63,102 nt of DNA, from the NCBI GenBank assembly GCA_910585725.1, contig CAJUFA010000019.1:1-63102 (forward strand). Reading direction: 5' to 3'. The position numbers and the translations under genes were made by a program. The notes under the pieces are model-generated. The model worked only from the letters and a program-made list of their open reading frames with translations, was not told the origin of the DNA and made no database searches. Source of the stretch: an uncultured Dorea sp. Lineage in GTDB: Bacteria > Bacillota > Clostridia > Lachnospirales > Lachnospiraceae. Shown here in pieces: positions 33,392 through 42,952 of this stretch. The stretch's first letter is position 1, and every line of letters starts with the position of its first letter.

Positions 33392-35509
33392 TCATTCGTT
33401 TTTTGCAATATTAACTGGATCGTCTGATTTGCGGCATTTCACTTCCTCCCTGAGTCTCACCTGCGAGGCATATTCGCCTCCCCGATGTATGCTGTTTCTT
33501 GCGGTCTTCATCTCTACGCTGTTGAATCCGTTTTGCATATTCCGGTTCGGGAAGATGAAGTTCTTCGCGCCGGATGTAACCGTTACTCTAAGCCTATGCC
33601 CTTTCTTAAAAGTATGAGATAATTTCGTGGTACGTATCTTTACGGGATATACCTTTCCCGGCTCCATGTATTCCGGCCGTGAAAACTGATTCCTGTAACG
33701 AACGCTGATTACACCGTCGGCCAGCTTCATTGACCGTCCGGACTCATCCACATCCGTAACCCGCACCATCAGATCCGTATCCTCACAATCCGAAGAAATA
33801 TAGATTTCTGCAAGGGCGTCTCCGGTTATCGTCATATCTTCTTCAAGACGCTCTGTAGAATAACACAAGATATCGTCTCTCTTTTCCTCTTCTGTATAAT
33901 CCCCCGGCACTTCCAGTTCATTTTCCGACATATCAATGATATTAACCGATGGATTTCCCGGATCGTACAGGTAAGTATCCGTCCCTTTTGAACGAGGCCG
34001 CTCAAGGGATAAACGTCCCTGATTAACCAAAGCAGCGTCCTCCCTGTCTCCGTCAAGATACATCACAACTTCTTTCGTCTCCGGAACAGGCCAGTTTTCT
34101 GCCGACTTCCACTCATTGCTCCCCATGGTATAATATTCTACTTTCGGGGTTTTCTCTATCCCGTTATCCACGCCTTTCATATAATGTTCAAGCCACGCGA
34201 AGTTAAGCAGATCCAGATCATAACGAAGCGCGTTATCCCCGAGAGCAAAGCCATGAATATCATAATCTGCATTGCCGCTGTGCATCCATGGACCGAGGAC
34301 AACCTTCTTCTCGTCATAATCCTGATACAGATCCAGCGCTTCTGTCGTACCCATGCCATTATCATCGAACCATCCCGACATGATCAACGCCGGAACACGT
34401 CTCTTTCCAAAGCGTTCCTTCCAGTTTCCGCGTCTCCACATCTCGTCATAATCCATATGGGAGATCCATTTACGAAGAAACGGGACGTCATATCCCAACG
34501 CTTTTTCCGCAAGTTCTTCCAGCGGGCGTATCTCCAACACCTCGTCCCAGTCATCCCTTACCATCTTCTCCGGCGCCATCCGCTGACCGGACACCGCAAA
34601 AGCCCATGCCAGCATACCGGCGTTGAAACATCCTCCCCGTCTTGGCATATCCACAAAGGAACTTCCCGCACAGACGCTGCTCAGCATAGCTTTCAGATGG
34701 GGATTACCACTGGCCGCGGCCGCCCACTGGACGTAACCCAGATAAGACCCCCCGGTCATCGACACATTCCCGTCGCTCCACGGCTCGCCTGCTATCCAGT
34801 TGAGCGTATCATCCCCGTCCTCTACTTCATAATACATCGGAAGCCATTCTCCTTCGCTGTCCTCCCGTCCGCGGACATCCTGGATCACCAGGGCGTATCC
34901 CCTCTGGACAAAACGATAGTACGACTCTTTTCCTCCGGATTTTCCATAAGGCGTACGGACAAGGACCGTCGGAACCCGCCCTTCTTTCCGGGGAAGATAC
35001 ACGTCTGCCGCCAATCGTACGCCGTCCCGCATAGGCACCATGTACGTCTTCGGCTCCGACATTCTATATGGTTCATCCGGATACATCTCATTCCATCTTG
35101 ACAGGATCGTCCGATCCTCATATCCTTCGCGGACTAGAAGAGCGCAAAAATCCCGTCCCGGCGTCACAAACGCAATAATACGGCCGTCTTCTATTAATAA
35201 ATTCTCAGGATATTTCACTTCCCGCTCTACATATTCGTTCCCGTTTTTCTTCTCATAACGCGTTCCTGCCGCTGTGTCGAAGCGCTCCTTTTCTTCTGCC
35301 AGAGCCGTCTCGTATTCCTCCACATGGCAAAGCGCTTTAAGGACATCCATCTTCCCTAACCGCTGATACCAGGTCTCTTCCCTTGTAAGCTCCCTTCTCT
35401 CACCAAACTCCCCTTCTTCCACAAGAAGGGACCTATGAAAAATACGTCCTTCTTCCTTTTCAAATATCCCATATCGGATACCTGACACGTAAAATCCCCA
35501 TCTGTCCAT
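33392..35509 (-). CDS. CocE/NonD-family alpha/beta hydrolase (X-Pro dipeptidyl-peptidase S15-like)
   Basis: 705 residues. An N-terminal extension of about 150 residues precedes the catalytic part, which begins MVPMRDGVRLAADVYLPRK, a hallmark of the family. The nucleophile elbow is GGSYLGYVQW, preceded by WIAGEPWSDGNVSMTG, and the His region is VVLGPWMHSGN. The C-terminal jelly-roll (PGDYTEEE..., LRVTVTSGAKNFIFPNRN) completes CocE-type esterases/peptidases. The extension is unusual. It is likely cytoplasmic, with no signal peptide. It is last in a probable operon with a permuted GH3 and an AEC transporter. Substrate unknown. Confidence 0.85.
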   Translation of the reverse strand: MDRWGFYVSGIRYGIFEKEEGRIFHRSLLVEEGEFGERRELTREETWYQRLGKMDVLKALCHVEEYETALAEEKERFDTAAGTRYEKKNGNEYVEREVKYPENLLIEDGRIIAFVTPGRDFCALLVREGYEDRTILSRWNEMYPDEPYRMSEPKTYMVPMRDGVRLAADVYLPRKEGRVPTVLVRTPYGKSGGKESYYRFVQRGYALVIQDVRGREDSEGEWLPMYYEVEDGDDTLNWIAGEPWSDGNVSMTGGSYLGYVQWAAAASGNPHLKAMLSSVCAGSSFVDMPRRGGCFNAGMLAWAFAVSGQRMAPEKMVRDDWDEVLEIRPLEELAEKALGYDVPFLRKWISHMDYDEMWRRGNWKERFGKRRVPALIMSGWFDDNGMGTTEALDLYQDYDEKKVVLGPWMHSGNADYDIHGFALGDNALRYDLDLLNFAWLEHYMKGVDNGIEKTPKVEYYTMGSNEWKSAENWPVPETKEVVMYLDGDREDAALVNQGRLSLERPRSKGTDTYLYDPGNPSVNIIDMSENELEVPGDYTEEEKRDDILCYSTERLEEDMTITGDALAEIYISSDCEDTDLMVRVTDVDESGRSMKLADGVISVRYRNQFSRPEYMEPGKVYPVKIRTTKLSHTFKKGHRLRVTVTSGAKNFIFPNRNMQNGFNSVEMKTARNSIHRGGEYASQVRLREEVKCRKSDDPVNIAKNE

Positions 35510-35594
35510 CTTTTTTCTCCTCTATTTATTATCTTCCGTTATTAATCTCTGCAAATACATTTCCTGCTTCTCGTGTAGTTTATTTAAATTACAA

Positions 35595-36533
35595 TCACAG
35601 ATACCCTAACCCTGACAATACGAATACCCACAGAAATATCGTGAGAATACATCCCACAGATGTGACCGCGACGATCTCCCCCGCCAGTTTTCCGTCTCCG
35701 CCCATAGCCTGAGCCATCGGCGTCGACGCCACGGCGGTCGGAGATGCAAACACAGCAAGAACCGCCGTCAGATTATTTCCGCGGAAGCCCAGGAGTATCC
35801 CTGTGACCACTGTGACAAACGGAACGAATACCAGCCTTGCCAATGCCGCCGCCAACAGACAATATCTGTGTTCGGAGATACTTCTTACAGACAGCATACC
35901 TCCCAGCACGACTAACGCCATCGGCGTCGCCGCTTCCCCCAATGTTTCCAGCGGACCGATCAACAACTCTGGAAATCTGATATGAAAAAGCCCGACCAGA
36001 AGTCCCAAAAGTCCCGCGTCGACCAACGGATTCTTGAATATCTCAATCAATAATCTGCCCGGCGTCGCCTTCTCACCCCGGGCTTTCTCGAACATAATGA
36101 CCGCAAGTATATTGAACGTAGGCACGACGATTGCCGTCAGTGCGGCGATAGACGCCGCCCCATCCCCGTCGCACAGAGACGTTGCAATCGTGACGCCGAA
36201 CAGCACGAAGTTACTCCTGTACATCCCCTGTACCATAGTCGCGGCAGTCGGGGGAGCCATCTTCGTCTTTCCGCATATTGCATAAAGCAGGGCAAAAACC
36301 GCAATGACACTGATCCAGACATACGCGTACAGCCCCGGCTTAACCGCACGCTCTAAGTCTGCCCTGTAGACGCTGAAAAACAGCGCCAGCGGTATCATGA
36401 TCCGGAATATCATGCGGTTCACCGCCTTGAACGTCTCTTCCTCAAAGATCCTCAGATATCTGATCAGCGTTCCTACTGACATATATATGAGAAGCGGCAG
36501 TACCACCGATACTGCCAGCATAAAATACTCCAT
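35595..36533 (-). CDS. AEC-family (auxin efflux carrier-type) transporter
   Basis: 312 residues and about ten hydrophobic segments, starting MLAVSVVLPLLIYMSVGTLI. Typical landmarks are RMIFRIMIPLALFFSVYR, NPLVDAGLLGLLVGLF and LGGMLSVRSI. Bacterial members move malonate, malate or other carboxylates. AGGAGAGG precedes ATG closely. It lies between GH3 and CocE-like genes, so it could take up or export a small acid released by them, but this is inference. A short GAAGTAAA-type tandem repeat lies in the leader (36,540-36,570). Confidence 0.85.
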   Translation of the reverse strand: MEYFMLAVSVVLPLLIYMSVGTLIRYLRIFEEETFKAVNRMIFRIMIPLALFFSVYRADLERAVKPGLYAYVWISVIAVFALLYAICGKTKMAPPTAATMVQGMYRSNFVLFGVTIATSLCDGDGAASIAALTAIVVPTFNILAVIMFEKARGEKATPGRLLIEIFKNPLVDAGLLGLLVGLFHIRFPELLIGPLETLGEAATPMALVVLGGMLSVRSISEHRYCLLAAALARLVFVPFVTVVTGILLGFRGNNLTAVLAVFASPTAVASTPMAQAMGGDGKLAGEIVAVTSVGCILTIFLWVFVLSGLGYL

Positions 36534-36585
36534 TACCTCTCCTTTACTTCTTTTTTACTTCTTCTTTACTTCTGTTCTGCCGGGA

Positions 36586-39021
36586 TCAGTCTATCTTCAA
36601 GATCATCTCCAGGACTCTGCGCACGCAGACCTCTATCTCTTCCCGCGTGATCAGACCTTTTTCCAGCGCTTTCAGCACACGTTCCGGATACCCTGTTCCC
36701 ATCTTGATATCATTGCCTGCTTTGATCTCTTTATAGTGCTCTCCCTTCGTCCACCAGTCTGTGGTGATCACACCCTGATACCCCCACTCGCCCCGAAGAA
36801 TGCCGTCCATCAGATCCTTATTCTCGGAGGCGCGGTAACCATTGACCAGATTGTAAGACGTCATCAGCGCCCACGGCTGCGAACTCTTTACGCAGATCTC
36901 GAAGCCCTTCAGGTAGATCTCCCGAAGCGCACGCTCCGAGACTCTGGAATCACTGTTCTTCCGGTTCGTCTCCTTATTATTGCAGGCAAAATGCTTCACC
37001 GTGGCTCCGATATGCCGGGACTGAATCCCGTCAACCATAGCCGACGCGATAGTTCCCGTAAGCACCGGATCTTCCGAATAATACTCAAAGTTCCTGCCGC
37101 ACAGCGGGCTTCTGTGGATATTCATCGCCGGCGTCAGCCACACCGCTATATTATTCTCCTTCACTTCTCCTGCCGCCGCATGTCCCACTTCCTTTACAAG
37201 CTCCGGATTCCAGGTGGCCGCAAGCATCGTTGCACATGGCCATGCCGTCGTACAGACGCCGCATTCCGGCGTGATACGAAGCCCTGCGGGACCGTCCGCC
37301 GTCATGATATTCGGGACGCCGTACTCCGGAAGATTGCCGAAGCCAAAGGTATTGGCCACGCCGGTATTCGGCTGACCGCCGAGTAATTCCGCCATATCGC
37401 CGTCGGAAAGCTGCGCCATGAATTCCTCAAGATCAGCCTTTCCTTTTGCCACATCCGCCAACAGAATCCTGCGTTCTTTTGCCGCATCCTGTGTAAAAAG
37501 CAGATGTCGGGGAACCTCCCGCACCGCCGGCACAACACATTCTGTCTCATCCTCACTCCAGCCAAGTCCGTTTTCCATAAAATCATTGGGCTGTGTCAGC
37601 GGCAGCTTCTCCATAGAACCGTCGGAAATCATACGTTCCTTAAGCTGGGACGGCGCCGCGCGGTGCATAAGCTTCTGTGTCACTCTGTCTTTTGCAAGCT
37701 CGTATATATAATCAATCTTAACCGCATCCCTCACAGAATTTCCTACAAAGAAGGAATAGACTCCTTTCTCCAGGACGTACGCCGCTTCCTCCACCTTTCC
37801 CAGATCATCGTATGACGCCATGGCGTCTATGGAAAATGATATCGTCAATACCTGCGCCTGTCCGGGTTCCAGATTTTCAGTTTTCTGATACGCGATCAGC
37901 TCTCTGGACGGTTTCCCAAGAAGTCCCTGGGGCGCTCCATAATATACCTGCACCACTTCCTTCCCTCTATAGTTCCCGACATTCCTAACTCTCACGCCAA
38001 CGGCTATCTCACCGTCCCTCTCGCCTGCCCATAGTACTTCGATCCGGAACGCGGTATAGGATAATCCGTAGCCAAAGGGATAATTTACCTGGCCTTTCGC
38101 CCTCTCCATCGTCTCAAAGTACCGGTAACCCACATAGATATCCTCCGTATAATCCACATAATCCGGCGATTCATGGAACCCTTCCGTGGACGGATAGTCT
38201 TCGATGCATGAGGCAAATGTGTCCGGCAATTTTCCTGACGGACTTTCTTCACCAAGCAGGATGTCCGCCATGGCAAGTCCTCCTTCCATGCCGCCCTGCC
38301 ATGCCATCAGAACGGAAGATATCTTATCTTCCTTCACAAACCAGCTGGTATCTACCATGCCGCCGACATTCAAAACTACGGCGACGTCTGTGAAATCAGC
38401 GCATACTGCATCCACCATAGCCTGTTCCCGGTTTGTCAGACAATAATCGCTGTTTTCGAAGATACGTTTACTCCACTCTGCCTGTTCTACCTCGCTTGGA
38501 ACCGCTCCTTCATATTCCACACTCTGCCTGTCCCACCCCTCGCCGGAGAAGCGGCTGATCACAATAACCGCCATATCCGCGTTTTTCTTTGCCTCTTGCA
38601 AAAGCTGTACCGGAATCTCTGGTTCCACCGTCATACCAGGTATAGCTCCGTCCTGATACTGACGCTTCACCTCCTCTTTATAGAACTGCGCCAGAGGCTC
38701 ATATACATTGACCGGATCCTCCCGCATAGTCAGGCCGTCGTAGAGATTACGCACATGGGATACCGTCACGTCGCCGCTCCCGCCGCCGCCCTTTACATAG
38801 TCGAATACGCCCTTGCCAAACAGCGCAAGACGGACGCCCTTTTTTACCGGAAGCATGTGATTCTGGTTCTTCAAAAGGACGATTCCCTCTCTCCCCGCGC
38901 GACGCGCCAATGACAGGTGCGCCGGCGACGCGGTTACTTTCGTCTGATTTTCTCCCAAAGGAAGATTCGGCTGAAATCTTGATCTCGCCCATTTCTTCAT
39001 CCCATTCATTCTTTCATTCAT
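36586..39021 (-). CDS. glycoside hydrolase family 3 beta-glycosidase, circularly permuted domain order
   Basis: 811 residues. The usual order is reversed: the alpha/beta sandwich domain comes first (GIVLLKNQNHMLPVKKGVRL, WQGGMEGGLAMADILLGEES, DYTEDIYVGYRYFE), then the fibronectin-like part (VRVRNVGNYRGKEVVQVYYG), and the TIM barrel last (GPAGLRI, AMNIHRSPLCGRNFEYYSED, VKHFACNN, TSYNLVNG, and the nucleophile region VITTDWW). Such permuted GH3 enzymes are known in Ruminococcus and Butyrivibrio. No signal peptide, so it cleaves imported oligosaccharides. AAGGAG is 9 nt before ATG. Confidence 0.9.
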   Translation of the reverse strand: MNERMNGMKKWARSRFQPNLPLGENQTKVTASPAHLSLARRAGREGIVLLKNQNHMLPVKKGVRLALFGKGVFDYVKGGGGSGDVTVSHVRNLYDGLTMREDPVNVYEPLAQFYKEEVKRQYQDGAIPGMTVEPEIPVQLLQEAKKNADMAVIVISRFSGEGWDRQSVEYEGAVPSEVEQAEWSKRIFENSDYCLTNREQAMVDAVCADFTDVAVVLNVGGMVDTSWFVKEDKISSVLMAWQGGMEGGLAMADILLGEESPSGKLPDTFASCIEDYPSTEGFHESPDYVDYTEDIYVGYRYFETMERAKGQVNYPFGYGLSYTAFRIEVLWAGERDGEIAVGVRVRNVGNYRGKEVVQVYYGAPQGLLGKPSRELIAYQKTENLEPGQAQVLTISFSIDAMASYDDLGKVEEAAYVLEKGVYSFFVGNSVRDAVKIDYIYELAKDRVTQKLMHRAAPSQLKERMISDGSMEKLPLTQPNDFMENGLGWSEDETECVVPAVREVPRHLLFTQDAAKERRILLADVAKGKADLEEFMAQLSDGDMAELLGGQPNTGVANTFGFGNLPEYGVPNIMTADGPAGLRITPECGVCTTAWPCATMLAATWNPELVKEVGHAAAGEVKENNIAVWLTPAMNIHRSPLCGRNFEYYSEDPVLTGTIASAMVDGIQSRHIGATVKHFACNNKETNRKNSDSRVSERALREIYLKGFEICVKSSQPWALMTSYNLVNGYRASENKDLMDGILRGEWGYQGVITTDWWTKGEHYKEIKAGNDIKMGTGYPERVLKALEKGLITREEIEVCVRRVLEMILKID

Positions 39022-39082
39022 TGATTATCTTCTCCTTCTCTGCATCAGCTAATTTCTATTATATTCCCCTATGTCGGCGTTA

Positions 39083-40054
39083 TCAACCGGCTGTTTTCTT
39101 TCCGACGTCGGATATAAATACACAAGCCGGAATATCCTGGGGAAGATTCAGCGTACGATAATCTCCAAGCGCAGACTCCAGGATTCTGATTCCCTGTGAC
39201 AGCATATTTTCTGACAAAGTATTCCCGGCCGCCTCCTGCATCCGATAAACCAGCTTAAAATGCCTGTCCCACTCCCCTGTCTCATAACGAAAGACTTTCA
39301 CTGCCCTGTGCATGCATTCATGCTTCACAAGTCTCTGAGATATGACGGCAAGAACATTGTTATAGATCACCGCATTCATAATCGTCCGGGGACAGTTTGC
39401 CTCCCATACCGTCTGGATATGAATGTCGTGTGCGGACAGATATTGCTCGAAGAGCTTCCGGGTGCCGCTCCCTTTTTCACGCATGGCGAATTTGCGTCCC
39501 TCCAGTTCAGAAGCATATACCGTATCCTTCTGATAGAACTCATGCGTCTTCCCGCACACAAGAACCAGAGAATCTTCTACGATCGGAACGCAGATCAATT
39601 CGGGAGATTCGATGATTCCTTCCACCACCGCCACATCCAGTTCCCGCCGGAGCAGCTTCTGCTCAATCTCCTCGGTATTGCTTACGAAAGAGTAGATGTC
39701 CATCTCAGGATGGCTTCTCTCCAGATCCGATATCACGCTCGACATCAGGCATGTCCCTACCGTCAGAGACGAACCGACACGCAGAGGCATCCGCTCCTGA
39801 AAACGCCGCATGGAAAGTTCAAGATTGTCAAAATTTCCCACCGTCATCAGCGCCAGATTCAAAAGCTGCTTCCCCTCCTGCGTAATAAATAGCTTCTTAT
39901 GCGAACGCTCAAAAAGCTGCGCCTGATAATGGTCTTCCATATCGCGGATCGCCTGACTGACCGTCGGCTGCGTCAGATAGAGCCTGTTCGCCGCCACGCT
40001 CATAGAACCGGTCTCCGCCACTGCAATAAATATTTTTAAATGTCGAATCGTCAT
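39083..40054 (-). CDS. LysR-family transcriptional regulator
   Basis: 323 residues. N-terminal winged helix: HLKIFIAVAETGSMSVAANR then LYLTQPTVSQAIRDMEDHYQ. The C-terminal effector domain begins about residue 90 (LRVGSSLTVGTCLMSSVISD) and shows REKGSGTRKLFEQYL, which resembles the CysB/CysL-type ligand pocket. GAGG lies 8 nt before ATG. It is divergent from the large sulfur-type fusion enzyme at 40,232 and upstream of the GH3 gene on its own strand, so it may control either. The shared 177-nt gap supports control of the divergent gene. Confidence 0.9.
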   Translation of the reverse strand: MTIRHLKIFIAVAETGSMSVAANRLYLTQPTVSQAIRDMEDHYQAQLFERSHKKLFITQEGKQLLNLALMTVGNFDNLELSMRRFQERMPLRVGSSLTVGTCLMSSVISDLERSHPEMDIYSFVSNTEEIEQKLLRRELDVAVVEGIIESPELICVPIVEDSLVLVCGKTHEFYQKDTVYASELEGRKFAMREKGSGTRKLFEQYLSAHDIHIQTVWEANCPRTIMNAVIYNNVLAVISQRLVKHECMHRAVKVFRYETGEWDRHFKLVYRMQEAAGNTLSENMLSQGIRILESALGDYRTLNLPQDIPACVFISDVGKKTAG

Positions 40055-40106
40055 GATAATATCCTCGCACTTTCCACGCCCCTATTTTATGCAGTGCACA
40101 TAATAT

Positions 40107-40121
40107 ATAGGTTTTTTCTAT
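40107..40121. promoter_or_regulatory. candidate LysR box in the divergent promoter region
   Basis: ATAG-N7-CTAT dyad, size and form fitting a T-N11-A LysR site. A TATAAT -10 box for the rightward gene lies at 40,167-40,172 without a good -35, as expected for an activated promoter. Confidence 0.4.
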
Positions 40122-40231
40122 GTTAATAATTTGATTTTACGATTTTTCTTTGTGAATGGCAAGTATTATAATATATTTAGTAATATCTAATCAGTACATA
40201 CTCATAGATAGAGAAAGGAGAGAATCACATT

Positions 40232-42802
40232 ATGAAATATGTAATTCTTGGCGGCGTGGCTGCCGGTACAAAGGCGGCCGCAAAGCTAAAACGCTGCGAC
40301 CGCGGCGCCGAGGTAAAAGTCTACACCAAAGGCGAGGACATTTCCTACGCAGGATGCGGGCTCCCCTATTATATCGGAGGCGATATCCCGACCCGGGACG
40401 CCCTGATCGTGAATACTCCGGCAAGATATTCCGGGCTGACCGGAGCCGAAACATTCACCGGCTGCGAAGCTACCGGTATCGACAGCAATACAAAAACCGT
40501 CGCTTTAAAGAAGACCTCCGGAGAGACATTTACGGAGACCTATGACAAACTCATCATCGCCACCGGCGCCGTTCCTTTTGTCCCGCCTGTGGACGGAACC
40601 CATCTTCCGGGCGTATTCTGTGTACGGACTCCGGACGACGCAGTGCACGCCCGCGCTTATGTGGAGGACAAGAAATGTCGTAAAGCCGTCGTCTGCGGCG
40701 CCGGATTCATCGGTCTCGAAGTTGCGGAAAATCTGATGGCGCTGGGACTCAATGTGACGGTGATCGACGCCGCTCCTCAGATCATGCCCAACGCCTACGA
40801 CGAAGAAATGGCCGACTATGCAAAGAGACAGCTCAAAGCCGCCGGTATGCGCGTGCTGACTTCCACCAGCCTGAAAGGGATCGAGGGAGAAAACAAAGCC
40901 GAGAAAGTTGTCACCGATAACGGAACCTATGCCGCAGATATCGTGATCATGGCCATCGGCGTACGCCCCGCAACCGCATTCCTCAGTGATTCCGGACTTG
41001 AGATGTTCAAGGGAACCATCCTGGTGGATGAAAAGATGCAGACCAATCTGCCCGACGTCTATGCGGTGGGGGACTGTGCCATGGTTAAGAACGCATTGAC
41101 CGGACAGAGACAGTGGTCGGCGATGGGCTCCACCGCCAACCTGGCCGCCCGCGCCATGGCCAAATCTTTACACGGAGCCGGCAACGGTTACGGCGGATGT
41201 CTGGGAACCGGCGTCGTCCGTCTGCTTCCTTCCCTGAACGGCGGACGCGCCGGTCTCACGGAAGCACAGGCAAAAGCCGCCGGTTACGAGACCACCTCCG
41301 CGGTCTGCGTGCTGGATGACAAGGCGCATTATTATCCGGGCGCTTCTTCCTTCGTCATTAAGCTGACTGCCGAGACTTCTTCGGGAAGATTACTGGGACT
41401 TCAGGTATTCGGAGCCGGAGCCGTTGATAAGATAACGGATATCGCCGTCGTCGGAGTATCGCAGAATATGAAGCTTCATGACTTTGATACCCTTGATTTC
41501 GCGTATGCGCCGCCCTTCTCTACGGCAATCCATCCTTTCGTGACCGCCTGTTATATTCTGGAAAATAAGATCGACGGTCACTTTGATTCTATGAGTCCGG
41601 CCGAGTATGCAAAGGGCGCCGCCAGGGATTACACTGTACTGGACGTACAGCCCGCTCCGGCCATCCCCAACGCACGCTGGATCGATCTCGCTTCCGTAAA
41701 CGGACCCATCGAAGGACTGGAAAAAGACGCGAAGCTCCTGCTCGTATGCGCGAAAGGCAAACGCGGGTATTTCCTGCAGAACCGCCTGAAAGCCCTGGGT
41801 TATACCAATACAAAAGCTCTGGAAGGCGGCGCGTTCTTCAATGAAGTGAAAGTTCCCCGCAGCGGCAAGAAGCTTTCCGCCGCAGAGATCAAACGTGTCA
41901 AAGGACTGGGATGTCTGCAGGATAAGAGATATGACGACGTATTCAATGTCCGCGTGATTACCCGGAACGGTAAACTGACCGCCGCAGAACAGCTCAGGAT
42001 TGCCGAAGCCGCGGAGAAATTCGGATCCGGCGAGGTTACGATGACTACTCGCCTTACGCTTGAGATCCAGGGCGTAAACTACGATAACCTGGAAGCCATC
42101 TTCGCTTTTCTTGAAGAAGCGGGACTTAAGACCGGCGGAACCGGTTCAAAGGTTCGTCCGGTAGTTTCCTGTAAAGGTACTACCTGCCAATATGGTCTTA
42201 TCGACACCTTCGCCCTCTCCGAGAAACTGCATGATTTGTTCTACACCGGTTACCATGACGTATCCCTGCCGCACAAATTCAAGATCGCGGTAGGCGGCTG
42301 TCCGAATAACTGCGTAAAACCGGATCTCAACGACCTTGGCATCATCGGCCAGCGTGTACCGGAGATCGATCTGTCCAAATGTAAAGGCTGTAAGAACTGT
42401 CAGGTTCAGAATACCTGTCCTATCAAAGTCGCCTCCCTTATTGACGGCAAGATCCAGATCCCGACCGAGGCATGCAACCACTGCGGACGCTGCGTAGACA
42501 AGTGCCCGTTCGGCGCAGTAACAGAATCCGTAACCGGCTACAAAGTATATATCGGCGGACGCTGGGGCAAGAAAGTTGCCGAAGGACGCGCGCTGGATCG
42601 GATCTTTACATCTGAAGAAGAAGTCGTGGACGTTGTAGAACGCACGATTCTGTTCTTCCGCGACGAGGGCTTATCCGGAGAACGTCTCGCAGATACCGTC
42701 GCAAGGCTTGGATTCGATTATGTACAGGATAAACTGCTAAACAGCAAGATCGACAAGACAAAGATCCTGGAGAAAAACGTCGTAGGCGGGGCTACCTGCT
42801 AA
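40232..42802 (+). CDS. four-module CoA-disulfide-reductase / rhodanese / siroheme reductase / ferredoxin fusion
   Basis: 856 residues. Residues 1-440 form an FAD/NAD(P)H oxidoreductase of the CoA disulfide reductase/NADH oxidase group: VILGGVAAGTKAAAKL, active-site Cys42 in SYAGCGLPYYIGG, VVCGAGFIGLEVAENL and YAVGDCAMV. Residues about 460-555 are rhodanese-like with Cys in LLLVCAKGKRGY. Residues about 575-714 are a nitrite/sulfite reductase module with C647-x4-C652 and C690-x3-C694 for siroheme-[4Fe-4S]. Two ferredoxin clusters follow (C717, C720, C723, C729; C748, C751, C754, C758). It likely passes electrons from NAD(P)H to a sulfur or nitrogen oxyanion or polysulfide. AAAGGAGAG precedes ATG. 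The gene is GC-rich relative to its neighbours. Confidence 0.85.
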   Translation: MKYVILGGVAAGTKAAAKLKRCDRGAEVKVYTKGEDISYAGCGLPYYIGGDIPTRDALIVNTPARYSGLTGAETFTGCEATGIDSNTKTVALKKTSGETFTETYDKLIIATGAVPFVPPVDGTHLPGVFCVRTPDDAVHARAYVEDKKCRKAVVCGAGFIGLEVAENLMALGLNVTVIDAAPQIMPNAYDEEMADYAKRQLKAAGMRVLTSTSLKGIEGENKAEKVVTDNGTYAADIVIMAIGVRPATAFLSDSGLEMFKGTILVDEKMQTNLPDVYAVGDCAMVKNALTGQRQWSAMGSTANLAARAMAKSLHGAGNGYGGCLGTGVVRLLPSLNGGRAGLTEAQAKAAGYETTSAVCVLDDKAHYYPGASSFVIKLTAETSSGRLLGLQVFGAGAVDKITDIAVVGVSQNMKLHDFDTLDFAYAPPFSTAIHPFVTACYILENKIDGHFDSMSPAEYAKGAARDYTVLDVQPAPAIPNARWIDLASVNGPIEGLEKDAKLLLVCAKGKRGYFLQNRLKALGYTNTKALEGGAFFNEVKVPRSGKKLSAAEIKRVKGLGCLQDKRYDDVFNVRVITRNGKLTAAEQLRIAEAAEKFGSGEVTMTTRLTLEIQGVNYDNLEAIFAFLEEAGLKTGGTGSKVRPVVSCKGTTCQYGLIDTFALSEKLHDLFYTGYHDVSLPHKFKIAVGGCPNNCVKPDLNDLGIIGQRVPEIDLSKCKGCKNCQVQNTCPIKVASLIDGKIQIPTEACNHCGRCVDKCPFGAVTESVTGYKVYIGGRWGKKVAEGRALDRIFTSEEEVVDVVERTILFFRDEGLSGERLADTVARLGFDYVQDKLLNSKIDKTKILEKNVVGGATC

Positions 42803-42850
42803 TACACTTCCCACCAAGGCGTCAATTCATAATTCATTCATTAACATAAC

Positions 42851-42906
42851 ATTGCGCAATTAACGGCGGATTCTATCAGCACATGATTCACCGTTAATTG
42901 CGCAAT
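42851..42906. terminator. long perfect hairpin between convergent genes
   Basis: A 16-bp perfect stem (ATTGCGCAATTAACGG / CCGTTAATTGCGCAAT) with a 24-nt loop, 48 nt after the fusion-enzyme stop and 46 nt before the radical SAM stop. Neither strand has a clean U-run, so it may be a bidirectional terminator or a small repeat element. Confidence 0.6.
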
Positions 42907-42952
42907 TTATACAGTCTGTTTAACACAGTTCAAAACAGAACCTATGATCCTT

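Noticed and set aside
34184..35101. A 305-codon ORF opposite the CocE-like hydrolase, and a 329-codon one at 36,397-37,386 opposite the AEC/GH3 genes.
   Set aside because: Both are antisense to well-supported coding sequence and have no domain or ribosome site.
36540..36570. GAAGTAAA-type tandem repeat between GH3 and AEC genes as a regulatory array.
   Set aside because: It is short, imperfect and purine-rich near a ribosome site, so probably low-complexity leader sequence.
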